A stretch of 64,000 nucleotides of DNA from Amycolatopsis sp. NBC_00345 (lineage in GTDB: Bacteria; Actinomycetota; Actinomycetes; Mycobacteriales; Pseudonocardiaceae), in NCBI RefSeq assembly GCF_036116635.1, contig NZ_CP107995.1, forward strand, positions 7,440,001-7,504,000. The letters are read 5' to 3'. This document shows positions 16,572-24,903 of this stretch, piece by piece; positions within the stretch are counted from its first letter, which is position 1; every line of letters starts with the position of its first letter. A program made the position numbers and the translations under genes. The notes below the pieces were generated by a model. That model was not told the DNA's origin and searched no databases. It saw only the letters and a program-made list of their open reading frames with translations.

Positions 16572-18218
16572 TCAGTGCGCCAGCGCCAAGGCGGCGGCGT
16601 CCTCCTCCGAGCGCTGCTCCATCGCCGACTTGTCCGACAGCGGGTTCTCCTTCAGCAGCCAGACCAGCGCGAAGCCGATCGTCAGCACGATCCCGCCGGC
16701 CACGAACACCGTGCTCATCGAGCTGGCGAACCCTTCGAGGATCGGCCGGGCGAGCACCGGGTCGAGCGTCGAGAGGAACGACGTGTCGTTGACGTCGACG
16801 CCGCCCGCCATCTGCTTCGCGAACTCCGGGTGCTGCGCCAGCGCCGCCACGTAGGACGGCGAGGCCAGCGCCGAGCGGACGGCCGCCGCGATCCGGTCGC
16901 CGACCGTGGCGAACAGGATCGAGAGGAACACCGCGGTGCCCGCCGTGCCGCCGATCTGCCGGAAGAACGTGGCCGACGAGGTCGCCACGCCGATGTCCCG
17001 CGGGGAGACGTCGTTGGTGGCCGCCAGCTGCAGTGTCTGCATCGAGGAGCCGAGGCCGAGCCCCATCACGAACGCGATCGCCATGACCACGCCCAGCGGG
17101 GTGTCGACGCCGATCGTCGCGAGCCCGAACAGGGCCGCCGCCATCAGGCCGAGCCCGGCCACGGCGAACGCCTTGTAGCGGCCGGTCCGCGAGATCAGCG
17201 CGCCGCTGCCGAGGCTGGCGACCATGATCCCGAGCGTCAGCGGCAGCATCTGCAGGCCCGCCTGGGTGGGCGAGGCGCCCTTGACGATCTGCAGGTAGAG
17301 CGGCAGCGACATCATCGCGCCGAACATCCCGATGCCCTGGATCACCGTGACCATCGTGGCCACCCGGAACACCGGGCGGCTGAACAGCCGCAGCGGCAAC
17401 AGGGCGGCGTCGCCCATGCGGCGTTCCTGCAGGATGAACAGCACCACGCCGATCAAGCCCACCGCGTACATCGCCAGCGAAGCGGGCGAACCCCAGCCCC
17501 ACTCACGGCCCTGCTCGGCGACGACCAGCAGCGGCACCAGGCCGAGGGTCAGCGCACCGGCGCCGAGGAAGTCGACACGCTGCTTGACGCGGACGTGCGG
17601 GAGGTTCAGCACCTTGCTGACGACGACCAGCGCGGCCAGCGCGATCGGCACGTTCACCAGGAACACCCAGCGCCAGCCGGTGAGGCCGGCGAACGAGTCG
17701 AGGCCGGCGAAGAAGCCGCCGACGACCGGGCCAGCGACACTCGAGATGCCGAAGACCGCCATGAAGTAGCCCTGGTACTTGCTGCGCTCACGCGGCGCGG
17801 TGATGTCGGTGATGATCGCCAGCGCGAGCGACATCAGGCCGCCGGCGCCGAGGCCCTGGAACGCGCGGAACGCGGCCAGCTCGTACATCGAGCCCGCCAT
17901 GCCGCTGGCCAGTGAACCGACGAGGAACAGCGAAATCGCCGTCAGGTACATCGGTTTGCGGCCGAAGAGGTCGGACAGCTTGCCGTACAGCGGCGTCGAA
18001 AGCGTCGCGGTGATCAGGTAGGCCGTGGTGGCCCAGGCCTGGAGGCTCTGTCCGTGCAGTTCGTCGGCGATCGTCTTCATCGCCGACGAGACGATGGTCT
18101 GGTCGAGTGCTGCCAGGAACATGCCGAGCATCAGCCCGGACAGCACGGTGAGGATCTGGCGGTGCGAAAGCCTGCCGTTCGTCGCGGCGCCCCCTTCCGC
18201 GGTGATGGTGTCGCTCAT
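16572..18218 (-). CDS. MFS drug exporter, DHA2 (EmrB/QacA) type
   Basis: The 548-residue protein has about 14 predicted membrane segments. Motif A variant GKLSDLFGRKPMYL follows the second segment, the N-terminal LDQTIVSSAMKTIADEL motif is typical of 14-helix proton-driven drug exporters, and the GGFFAGLDS region resembles motif C. A central GREWGWGS loop is also characteristic. Substrate cannot be told. A 7-bp inverted repeat lies in the promoter region, consistent with local repression, but no regulator gene is adjacent. Confidence 0.88.
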   Translation of the reverse strand: MSDTITAEGGAATNGRLSHRQILTVLSGLMLGMFLAALDQTIVSSAMKTIADELHGQSLQAWATTAYLITATLSTPLYGKLSDLFGRKPMYLTAISLFLVGSLASGMAGSMYELAAFRAFQGLGAGGLMSLALAIITDITAPRERSKYQGYFMAVFGISSVAGPVVGGFFAGLDSFAGLTGWRWVFLVNVPIALAALVVVSKVLNLPHVRVKQRVDFLGAGALTLGLVPLLVVAEQGREWGWGSPASLAMYAVGLIGVVLFILQERRMGDAALLPLRLFSRPVFRVATMVTVIQGIGMFGAMMSLPLYLQIVKGASPTQAGLQMLPLTLGIMVASLGSGALISRTGRYKAFAVAGLGLMAAALFGLATIGVDTPLGVVMAIAFVMGLGLGSSMQTLQLAATNDVSPRDIGVATSSATFFRQIGGTAGTAVFLSILFATVGDRIAAAVRSALASPSYVAALAQHPEFAKQMAGGVDVNDTSFLSTLDPVLARPILEGFASSMSTVFVAGGIVLTIGFALVWLLKENPLSDKSAMEQRSEEDAAALALAH

Positions 18219-18240
18219 CGGGTCTCCCTGAGGTTCCGGA

Positions 18241-18265
18241 GTAGTTGCTTGTATCCCTCAACTAC
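18241..18265 (-). promoter_or_regulatory. inverted repeat upstream of the MFS exporter
   Basis: GTAGTTG (18241-18247) and CAACTAC (18259-18265) form a 7-bp inverted repeat separated by 11 nt, 22 nt upstream of the exporter start. Further AAGTAG and CAAGCAAGTT motifs lie nearby. It fits a MarR/TetR-type operator; the cognate regulator is not identified. Confidence 0.5.
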
Positions 18266-18346
18266 TTGCCGGGTGCAACTGTTCCCGAAAAGCTTGTATT
18301 GGGCAAGCAAGTTAGACTGTGATGCTCGTCTCCGGCCGCTGACCAG

Positions 18347-18378
18347 CGAAAAGGGCCGCCCGCGGCAGCGGACGGCCC
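18347..18378 (-). terminator. glyA terminator
   Basis: Imperfect GC-rich hairpin AGGGCCGCCCGC...GCGGACGGCCCT immediately downstream of the glyA stop codon. Confidence 0.65.
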
Positions 18379-18393
18379 TCTCGGCGGTGAGCG

Positions 18394-19662
18394 TCAGGCG
18401 GAGTAACCCGGGATGGGGAACGGCGCCAGGAACTCGCGGATCTCGGCCGCGATGGTGTCGAGCGCGGCCTCTTCCTGGGCGGCCGCGGCCGTCACGGTGC
18501 GGTCGATCCACTCCGCGACCTGCACCTGGTGCTCCGGCCGGAGCCCGCGCGTGGTGATGGCCGACGTGCCCAGCCGGATGCCCGACGGGTCGAACGGCTT
18601 GCGCGGGTCGAACGGCACGGTGTTGTAGTTCAGCTCGATGCCCGCCCGGTCCAGCGCCTGCGCGGCCGGCTTGCCGGGGACGGCCTTGTTCGTCAGGTCG
18701 ATCAGCAGCAGGTGGTTGTCGGTGCCGCCGGAGACGAGGTCGTAGCCGCGCTCGATCAGGGCGTCGCCCAGTGCCTTGGCGTTCGCGACGATGGCGTGCG
18801 CGTATTCGGCGAACGAGGGCTGCTGCGCCTCACCGAGTGCGACCGCGATGGCCGCCGTCGTGTGGTTGTGCGGACCGCCCTGCAGGCCGGGGAACACCGC
18901 CTTGTCAACGGCCTTCGCGTGGTCGGCGTCGGACAGGATCATCGCGCCGCGCGGGCCGCGCAGGGTCTTGTGCGTGGTCGTGGTGATCACCTGCGCATGC
19001 CCGACCGGCGACGGGTGCGCGCCGCCCGCGACCAGCCCGGCGATGTGCGCGATGTCGGCGACCAGTACGGCGTCGACCTCACGCGCGATCTCCGCGAACT
19101 TCGGGAAGTCGATGGTGCGCGGGATCGCCGTGCCACCGCAGAAGATCAGCTTCGGCCGGTGCTGCAGCGCGAGGTCGCGCACCTGGTCGAAGTCGACGCG
19201 CCCGGTCTCCTTGCGCACGCCGTAGCGCACGGGGGTGAACCACTTGCCGGTCGCGGACACGCTCCAGCCGTGGGTCAGGTGGCCGCCGTCGGGCAGCGCC
19301 ATGCCGAGCACCGCGTCGCCGGGCTGGGCGAAAGCGAGGTATGCGGCCAGGTTCGCCGGGGAGCCGGAGTACGGCTGCACGTTCGCGTGGTCGGCGCCGA
19401 ACACGGCCTTCGCGCGCTCGATGGCGAGCGTCTCGATCGGGTCGACGAACTGCTGGCCCTCGTAGTAGCGCCGGCCGGCGTAACCCTCGGAGTACTTGTT
19501 GGTCAGCACCGTGCCGGTGGCCTCGAGCACGGCCTGCGAGACGTAGTTCTCCGACGCGATGAGGCGGATTTTGTCGTGCTGTCGCTGGGCTTCGCCCTCG
19601 ATGAGCTCGGCGATCCGGGGGTCCGTCGCGGCGAGCGCGGACAGGGCGGGCTGGTGGGTCAT
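18394..19662 (-). CDS. glyA: serine hydroxymethyltransferase
   Basis: PLP enzyme interconverting serine and glycine with tetrahydrofolate, the main source of one-carbon units. The 422-residue protein starts MTHQPALSALAATDPRIAELI. It contains LIASENYVS, NKYSEGYAGRRYYEG, and the PLP-lysine motif TTTTHKTLRGPRG. All key motifs are present. It is preceded by a recognisable ZTP riboswitch, which links expression to folate/one-carbon status. Confidence 0.97.
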   Translation of the reverse strand: MTHQPALSALAATDPRIAELIEGEAQRQHDKIRLIASENYVSQAVLEATGTVLTNKYSEGYAGRRYYEGQQFVDPIETLAIERAKAVFGADHANVQPYSGSPANLAAYLAFAQPGDAVLGMALPDGGHLTHGWSVSATGKWFTPVRYGVRKETGRVDFDQVRDLALQHRPKLIFCGGTAIPRTIDFPKFAEIAREVDAVLVADIAHIAGLVAGGAHPSPVGHAQVITTTTHKTLRGPRGAMILSDADHAKAVDKAVFPGLQGGPHNHTTAAIAVALGEAQQPSFAEYAHAIVANAKALGDALIERGYDLVSGGTDNHLLLIDLTNKAVPGKPAAQALDRAGIELNYNTVPFDPRKPFDPSGIRLGTSAITTRGLRPEHQVQVAEWIDRTVTAAAAQEEAALDTIAAEIREFLAPFPIPGYSA

Positions 19663-19688
19663 GGCGTACTCCGGCTCTGCAGTGGCCC

Positions 19689-19772
19689 TCACCCAGGCGC
19701 GCGGTGCCGGCCTCGTCGTCGCTTCCCGGTGGTGCTCCACCTCTGATGGCGCCAGTCGCAGCTGCGTGCCGG
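19689..19772 (-). ncRNA. ZTP (pfl) riboswitch upstream of glyA
   Basis: On the minus strand the leader shows the conserved ZTP aptamer pieces in order. CTGCGACTGGCG comes first, then AGGTGGAGCACCACCGGG (hairpin plus CCGGG), then AAGCG, a variable linker, and CGCGCCTGGGT just before the glyA start region. These match the pfl-motif consensus (ACUGGCG / CCACCGGG-GCG / CCGCCUGGGC). The family senses ZTP (AICAR triphosphate) and typically activates purine and one-carbon genes, glyA among them. Confidence 0.85.
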
Positions 19773-19788
19773 AGTTTAGTCGACGCCG

Positions 19789-19815
19789 TGGCCGGCCCGG
19801 GCCGAGCCGGCCACG
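19789..19815 (-). terminator. carbonic anhydrase gene terminator
   Basis: Inverted repeat GTGGCCGGC...GCCGGCCAC lies between the carbonic anhydrase-like gene stop and the glyA riboswitch on the same strand. Confidence 0.55.
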
Positions 19816-19827
19816 CGACCGGCTCGG

Positions 19828-20349
19828 CTACGCGGGCTCGGAGCCGTCGCGGTGACGGCGCGCGAGCTCCTGGTAGACGCCCGCGTTGTACTCGACCCAC
19901 ATCCGCGCGGAATCGGTGAGCGGCACGAACTTCTTGGCCGGGCTGCCCATCGCGATGGTCTCGGCGGGCACCTCCGTCCCCGGCGTCACGGTCGCGCCCG
20001 CGGCGACGAGGGAGCGCGGGCCGATCACGGCCTTGTCCAGCACCGTCGAGCCGTTGCCGATCAAGGCCTGCTCGCCGACGGTGCAGTCGTGCACCAGGCA
20101 CTGGTGCCCGACGGTGACGTTCTTCCCGATCTCGGTCGGGACTCCGCCGCCGGAGTGGACCACGGAGTTGTCCTGGACGTTCGCGCCCTCGCGGATCAGG
20201 ATCGGGCCGAGGTCGGCGCGGATCACGGCGCCGTACCAGACGGAGGCGTCCTTCTCGACGGTCACGTCGCCGATGAGGGTGGCGGTGGGGGCGATCCACG
20301 CGTCCGGGTGAACCTGGGGGCTGGCGCCCTCGAACGAAAACAGAGGCAT
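19828..20349 (-). CDS. gamma-carbonic anhydrase family protein
   Basis: The 173-residue left-handed beta-helix protein has hexapeptide-like repeats (ATLIGDVTVEKDASVWYGAVIRAD, NVTVGHQ, TVGEQALIGNGSTVL). The three metal-ligand histidines are visible in SVVHSGGG, TVGHQ and LVHDC, so metal binding is likely retained. Such proteins are carbonic anhydrases or related hexapeptide proteins. Function beyond the family is not predictable. Confidence 0.88.
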   Translation of the reverse strand: MPLFSFEGASPQVHPDAWIAPTATLIGDVTVEKDASVWYGAVIRADLGPILIREGANVQDNSVVHSGGGVPTEIGKNVTVGHQCLVHDCTVGEQALIGNGSTVLDKAVIGPRSLVAAGATVTPGTEVPAETIAMGSPAKKFVPLTDSARMWVEYNAGVYQELARRHRDGSEPA

Positions 20350-20368
20350 GCCCGCACCCTAAGCGGCG

Positions 20369-20956
20369 TCAGCGATAGTTCGCGAAGCAGAGCGACTCGA
20401 CGTCCGCGCGCAGGCTTTCGAACGGCCTCGGCCGCACGCGCTGCTGCACCACGGCGCCGAGCAGGTACGAGAGCAGCGCGCGGGCACGGGCCCGCGGGTC
20501 GTCGACGTCCAGTGGCGACAGCAGTTCGGTGAGCAGTTCGGTGATCGACGTCAGCATCGCGTCGATGGCCTGCGGGTGCTGCGCGCGGCCCGCGGCGATC
20601 CAGTACTCGAACCAGAGGAACGCGCTGTTGGGCCGTTCGGCGAACTCCGCGAGGTACGCCTCGGTGACGGCGAACAGGCGCTCGCGCGGGTCGTCGTGCT
20701 TCTCCGCGACGGTGCGCAGGCCGGCCGCGAAGGTGTTGATGTGCGCGGCCATCGCGCGGTCGATGAGCACGTCGATGTCGGCGAAGTAGTAGTGGACCGC
20801 GCTCTTGGTGAGCGGCCCGGCGTCGGCGATGGCGCGGACCGTGCACCCGGCGAGCCCGTCTCTGGCCAGCACCACGCGGGCGGCCTCGACGATCTGCTCC
20901 TGCTTCTGCAGCTGGTTGGGCGACAGCTCTGCGCTGCGACCGGGTACGGCGCTCAC
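20369..20956 (-). CDS. TetR family transcriptional regulator
   Basis: The 195-residue protein has an N-terminal helix-turn-helix (EQIVEAARVVLARDGLAGCTVRAIADAGPLTKSAVHYYFADID) typical of TetR. The helical ligand domain contains LFAVTEAYLAEFAERPNSAFLWFEYWI. The GTG start at 20956 is preceded by CGAGGATCACC. The target is unknown. It is divergent from the Gre-like gene and downstream of neither exporter. Confidence 0.88.
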   Translation of the reverse strand: MSAVPGRSAELSPNQLQKQEQIVEAARVVLARDGLAGCTVRAIADAGPLTKSAVHYYFADIDVLIDRAMAAHINTFAAGLRTVAEKHDDPRERLFAVTEAYLAEFAERPNSAFLWFEYWIAAGRAQHPQAIDAMLTSITELLTELLSPLDVDDPRARARALLSYLLGAVVQQRVRPRPFESLRADVESLCFANYR

Positions 20957-21069
20957 GGTGATCCTCGTTACGTATTTCAGGACGATAGGCCCGAATCCTA
21001 GGGCAGACGTCCCAGCTTGCCCCCTCGGGTGAAAAACCGGATTGGCCACCCCGGTCCGCACAGCGGACA

Positions 21070-21537
21070 ATGCGCGGCATGGTGATCTCAGGGGACAAGG
21101 GGCTCAGCCCGGCAGCGCGCCGGCAGCTGGAGAAGGAAATAGCCGACCTTCGCGCGCAACGGGCGGCGCTTGCGCCGCAGCCGGGTGAACAGGAACGCAC
21201 GGGGGACGCGGCGGACCAGGCGGACGTGATCGACCGCGCGGAAGCCGCCGCCAGGTTGGAACGACAGATCGCCGAAGTGTCCGCGAAGCTGGAGCACGGC
21301 GCGTACGACAGCAGTCTGCTTCCCGACGGCACGCGCGTGTCCCTCCGCTACGCCGATGGTGACGAGGAGGCGCTCAACGTGGTGACCCTCCCGGGCGAGG
21401 ACGTGGACTCCTTGACCTCCGACAGCCCGCTGGGCCGGGCCCTGGCCGGCGCCAAGGTGGGCGACGAGATCACCTACCGCACCCCGCGCGGCCAGGCGAA
21501 GGCCACCGTCCTCGAGCTGACCCCGCCCAAGGACTGA
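21070..21537 (+). CDS. GreA/GreB family elongation factor-like protein
   Basis: The 155-residue protein has an N-terminal coiled-coil (LSPAARRQLEKEIADLRAQRAALAPQ, then DQADVIDRAEAAARLERQIAEVSAKL). A C-terminal Gre-type domain with SPLGRALAGAKVGDEITYRTPRG follows. This is the layout of transcript-cleavage factors, although the acidic tip is not canonical. It is probably one of the actinobacterial Gre-like paralogues rather than primary GreA. A second in-frame ATG lies at 21079. Confidence 0.8.
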   Translation: MRGMVISGDKGLSPAARRQLEKEIADLRAQRAALAPQPGEQERTGDAADQADVIDRAEAAARLERQIAEVSAKLEHGAYDSSLLPDGTRVSLRYADGDEEALNVVTLPGEDVDSLTSDSPLGRALAGAKVGDEITYRTPRGQAKATVLELTPPKD

Positions 21538-21551
21538 CCACAGTGGACTCG

Positions 21552-21588
21552 AAGGCCGGGGCCGCCCGCACTGGGCGGCCCCGGCCTT
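21552..21588. terminator. rho-independent terminator between convergent genes
   Basis: AAGGCCGGGGCCGCCC and its perfect complement (16 bp) with a 5-nt loop, followed by CTTTG. It is placed between the convergent Gre-like and lipoprotein genes. Confidence 0.9.
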
Positions 21589-21643
21589 CTTTGCCGTCAC
21601 GACTCGCGAGCCCCGAAGTCAGCCCGCCCTTCCCGGTGACGCG

Positions 21644-22105
21644 TCAGTTGGCGCCGCGCTGATCGATCGTCTCCGGCTTGTACGCGTACACCGTGGTGCC
21701 GTCGGTGGAGACGTGCCAGACCGCGTCGCAGATCTTGTCGGTCTTGGTTTCCTGGCCGTGCGGCCACCAGTCCGCGGTCAGCGTGGGCGCCGTCTTCGGG
21801 GCGGTGCCCGGCAGGCAGGTGCCCGGCAGCTTGGTGCCGGCGGACGAGTAGCGCAGGATCCGCTCCGAGCCGGTCGTCCGGATGACCTCCGAGACCGGCT
21901 TGGCCTGGTCCGGCACCCAGCCCGGCAACTGGGCGTCCCGATTGGCCTTGCCCTCCATGCCGGTCAGGTAGTCGACCGTCTTGACGTGGCCGTTCGCCTT
22001 CTCGGTCACGGCTTGGCTGAGGCCACACCCCGCCAGCGCACTCGCCACCGCCACCCCGGCGACCGCCGCGCCGACCCGGACCGTCCTCTTCCCGATGAGA
22101 CTCAT
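21644..22105 (-). CDS. putative lipoprotein of unknown function
   Basis: The 153-residue protein has a basic N-terminus (MSLIGKRTVRV), a hydrophobic stretch and the lipobox ALAGC at about residues 24-28, so it should be lipid-anchored outside the membrane. The mature part has two further cysteines (GTCLPG, KICDAVW) that could pair. No family was recognised. Confidence 0.75.
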   Translation of the reverse strand: MSLIGKRTVRVGAAVAGVAVASALAGCGLSQAVTEKANGHVKTVDYLTGMEGKANRDAQLPGWVPDQAKPVSEVIRTTGSERILRYSSAGTKLPGTCLPGTAPKTAPTLTADWWPHGQETKTDKICDAVWHVSTDGTTVYAYKPETIDQRGAN

Positions 22106-22349
22106 GGGACCGAGTCAACTGCCCCAAGGACCCGGTCACATCGGCCTTCCGGCCCGTCGCTCCCGGCCATTCGACCGACTCCGGGCGACCTCGGCCCGGC
22201 CGGACGGTGGCAAATTCACCCCTGCCGCGCATCGGGGTTCCCGGAGCATCTCGCGGGCCTGTGCCAGCATCACCCGATCTGGAGAAGAGCGGGCAATCGC
22301 GGCTACCGAGCCGGACGCCGGCCCAGCCTGAGCGAAGGGGAGCCGACCG

Positions 22350-23138
22350 ATGACCGACCACGCGGCGGAGCACACCCGGCGACGGATGCCGGTCTGGGGA
22401 TTCGTCGTGGTCGTGCTCGTCTACCTGGCGCTCATCCAGGGCCTCGGCCTGTTCCTCACCCGGGACACGCCGATCGTGTACGCCGGCCCGACCACGGTGA
22501 ACGAGTTGTGGCGCAGCATCACTTTGCCGGTGGGCGCGTCACTGGTGTTCGTCGGTCTCGTCGTCGCGGCCCTGCGCTGGTGGCGGCCGGTCGCCCGCGA
22601 CGACCGGCCGGTGCGGCGGTGGGTGCTCGCGGTACCGGTCATCATGCTGGCCATCGCTGTACTGGCGGTCAATTACGGCGGGCTCGCGGACCGTGGCCCC
22701 GGCTTCACCGTCCTGCTCCTGCTGAGCACCCTGCTGGTCGGGTTCGCCGAGGAAGGCATGTTTCGCGGCATCGGGATCGCCGTGTTCCGCGACAACGGAT
22801 TCACCGAAGCGAAGGTCGCGCTGTGGTCGACAGTCGTGTTCGGCCTCGCCCACGCCACCAACCTGATCAGCACCGGGCCGAAAGCGTTCGTCCAGGTCCT
22901 CGTGGCCGCGCTGTCGGGCTACTTCCTCTACCTGATCCGCCGCCGCACCGGTGGCCTGCTCATCCCGGCGATCGCGCACGGCCTGTGGGACTTCTCGCTG
23001 ATCTCCAGCTCGGTCCGGCCCGGCCAAGGCTACTTCGGGCCGTTGCTCAACGTCCTCGGTCTCGTCGTGCTCACCATCGTGGTTCTCGTCCGCCGCCGGC
23101 ACATCGAGCCGGAAGCCCATCACGGAAACCCCGGGTAA
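22350..23138 (+). CDS. CPBP family intramembrane metalloprotease
   Basis: The 262-residue multi-pass membrane protein has the three CPBP/CAAX-protease motifs: EEGMFRG (EExxxR, about residues 133-138), FGLAHATN (FxxxH) and AIAHGLWDF (third motif). Members cleave or process membrane-bound peptides and prenylated proteins. Substrate is unknown. It ends in a hairpin terminator directly before the element's left attachment site, so it is the last chromosomal gene before the insertion. Confidence 0.88.
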   Translation: MTDHAAEHTRRRMPVWGFVVVVLVYLALIQGLGLFLTRDTPIVYAGPTTVNELWRSITLPVGASLVFVGLVVAALRWWRPVARDDRPVRRWVLAVPVIMLAIAVLAVNYGGLADRGPGFTVLLLLSTLLVGFAEEGMFRGIGIAVFRDNGFTEAKVALWSTVVFGLAHATNLISTGPKAFVQVLVAALSGYFLYLIRRRTGGLLIPAIAHGLWDFSLISSSVRPGQGYFGPLLNVLGLVVLTIVVLVRRRHIEPEAHHGNPG

Positions 23139-23161
23139 TCCGATCGGGTACACAAAAACAG

Positions 23162-23194
23162 CCAGGGACCTTCCGGATTCCGGAAAGTCCCTGG
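23162..23194 (+). terminator. terminator of the CPBP protease gene
   Basis: CCAGGGAC-c-TTCCGGA is followed by its complement with one mismatch: a 15-bp stem, only 5 bp from the left att repeat. Confidence 0.8.
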
Positions 23195-23199
23195 TCAAG

Positions 23200-23248
23200 T
23201 GCGGAGCCGCCTAGGGGAATCGAACCCCTGACCTATTCATTACGAGTG
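23200..23248. repeat. attL direct repeat
   Basis: Forty-nine bases identical to 40520-40568, covering the 3' acceptor stem, T-arm and half of the anticodon arm of tRNA-Thr. The tRNA 5' half is absent here, so this is an attachment site rather than a second tRNA gene. Confidence 0.95.
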
Positions 23249-23746
23249 CCCCATACATGGCATAATATGTCCTCGACCAGGCACTTCAGTTCACAGTCCA
23301 TGGACCGAGCTGCCTTGAACTGCCCTGATGCACCCTGGTTCGGGCCACCGTCCGGGCCACGCGACATGTGTCCGAACTCACTCATCTCGCCTTTGACGCG
23401 CCTGTCGGACCCGTCACCGACAGTCGCCGCCCTGAGCACCCTCGAACCAGCCTAGGTCGGCGCAGCCGAAGCTCGCCTCAGGCGAGGCGTACAACTGGGC
23501 CGCCATTGCGCGAGCCCCGAACCCGTGCACCGACTCGCCGACGTCATCGCTGGACAGTCGCATAAAGGGCGACATTGTTGGATTATTTCATCCTTCAAAT
23601 AGGGATCTATTCAATCTAACTCTGGTGACCTTCCTCGATTCGACTCCACTCGGGGTAACTAGTCCGCTACGGTTGTCAATGCAGAATCGGCGAGCTCGGC
23701 CAGCCGACTACGCCGAAGCGATGACGGGGTGCGAGGGGAGCATCGT
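23249..23746. other. left terminal non-coding region of the element
   Basis: About 500 bp between attL and the first cargo gene. It holds the paired CGGGCCAC motifs near 23341-23360 and an AT-rich stretch near 23565-23620 that could contain the promoter for the rightward ESX cargo genes. No supported gene; a 68-codon reverse frame across attL has no recognisable features. Confidence 0.55.
23341..23360. promoter_or_regulatory. candidate left arm-type integrase sites
   Basis: Two direct copies of CGGGCCAC at 23341-23348 and 23353-23360, 12 bp apart. The same motif pair with identical 12-bp spacing occurs at the other end (40463-40482). This suggests arm-type integrase/excisionase binding sites of attP. 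Confidence 0.5.
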
Positions 23747-24274
23747 ATGGGAACAGCGGGTGGCAGCTCGCCGCCGGATCGACACGCGCAGACGCCCGAG
23801 GACATCGACCAAGCGATGGGGAACGCGCGCCTGGCAGCCATGCAACACACACCAGGCCAGCCCGGCTCCCCATGGACTCCAGACGTCTTCGCCGGCGCAG
23901 GTGTGTCCGCCGATGCGACGAACTCCGCGAGCCAGAGTGGATACCGATTCGATCCTGGGAATATCACCAAATTGATATCCCGGTGGGAGAATGTGCTCCA
24001 AGGGTTGCAGGATGACCAGAAAATTCAGGAAATGGCGTTGGCTGCCGCGCAACCGCCGTCGCCCGACCAACCCGCAGTTCAGCAGGCACGACTAGCGCAA
24101 GCGTCGATACAGGAAATGATCGACCATAATGTTTCGATGCAGCGCAGCGCTTTCGCATACATCAATGCATTAAAAAAAGCAAACGACAGCTACACTCAAC
24201 ACGATGCCGACGTCGCAGAAGCTCTCGGAAAAGTCAATCCGAGCAATCCCCCCACCAGTGGAATGTATCAATAG
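23747..24274 (+). CDS. PE-like ESX protein (element copy)
   Basis: The 175-residue protein starts after a GAGGGGAG ribosome site. After a hydrophilic N-terminus it becomes helical: GYRFDPGNITKLISRWENVLQGL, then QARLAQASIQEMIDHNVSMQRSAFAYINALKKANDSY, and ends SNPPTSGMYQ. The RWENVLQ segment recalls WXG-type helices. Size and position upstream of a PPE-like gene mirror the chromosomal PE-like gene at 8463-8828, though sequence identity is low. It is probably the dimer partner of the product of 24904-26157. Confidence 0.6.
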   Translation: MGTAGGSSPPDRHAQTPEDIDQAMGNARLAAMQHTPGQPGSPWTPDVFAGAGVSADATNSASQSGYRFDPGNITKLISRWENVLQGLQDDQKIQEMALAAAQPPSPDQPAVQQARLAQASIQEMIDHNVSMQRSAFAYINALKKANDSYTQHDADVAEALGKVNPSNPPTSGMYQ

Positions 24275-24281
24275 GACGGCC

Positions 24282-24902
24282 GTGAATCGCTATCAAATTC
24301 GCCTTACAGTAGCCAGCGCGGCAAGCGTCGGGGTTGTTCTCGTCGGCGGATGCTCCGGCTCGACTCCGGGGACGGCAAATCCGGCACCTCCAGGAGTCAG
24401 CCAAAGTGGTCCGTCCACCTCGACTGGAAGCCAGAACGTCGAGGCCCCTAAGGTTTCCACTCCGCTGACCGTGGACAAGTTCCTTGCGGATCCGTGCAGC
24501 ATGCTGACACCGACACAGCTGTCCACGATGCAGCTCAGCCAGCCGAAGGCTGATTCGGCTTCCAGCGGGATTGGCTGCGGGTGGCGGTTCGGCGATGGAT
24601 ACACAGCCGTCAGCGCATCGTTTCTGACCACCGTCAAGGACGGTCTGACAAATGCCTACAGGCAAAAAGACACCGGATATTACAAAGATGGCTACTTCGA
24701 ACCGACCGTCGTGAGTGGATTTCCGGCAGTACTGGCGAACACTGCAGATCGCCGCGATCAAGGGCAGGTCACCATGCTGGTTGGCCTTTCGGACCAAACT
24801 GAAATGCTGGTGCTGATTCAGGGCACGCCCGGCAGCAATGCCACGACAGCAGCCACGAATGTGACAAAAGCTATCCTGTCCACCGTCCAGGGGGCGCAGT
24901 AA
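24282..24902 (+). CDS. DUF3558-type lipoprotein
   Basis: The 206-residue protein has a signal peptide ending in the lipobox VLVGGC (about residues 22-27) and a Ser/Pro/Thr-rich linker. A globular domain follows with PCSMLTPTQLSTM, GIGCGWRF and a conserved cysteine pair, the pattern of actinobacterial DUF3558 lipoproteins. GTG at 24282 with upstream AGGA is the chosen start. It lies between the PE-like and PPE-like genes, suggesting a surface-exposed role linked to the ESX cargo; function unknown. Confidence 0.78.
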   Translation: MNRYQIRLTVASAASVGVVLVGGCSGSTPGTANPAPPGVSQSGPSTSTGSQNVEAPKVSTPLTVDKFLADPCSMLTPTQLSTMQLSQPKADSASSGIGCGWRFGDGYTAVSASFLTTVKDGLTNAYRQKDTGYYKDGYFEPTVVSGFPAVLANTADRRDQGQVTMLVGLSDQTEMLVLIQGTPGSNATTAATNVTKAILSTVQGAQ

Positions 24903-24903
24903 C

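Noticed and set aside
23200..23248. A second tRNA-Thr gene at the left end
   Set aside because: Only the 3' half is present; D-arm and 5' acceptor strand are missing, so it is attL.
23233..23439. Small reverse gene overlapping attL
   Set aside because: It crosses the tRNA-derived repeat, has no ribosome site and no recognisable motif.
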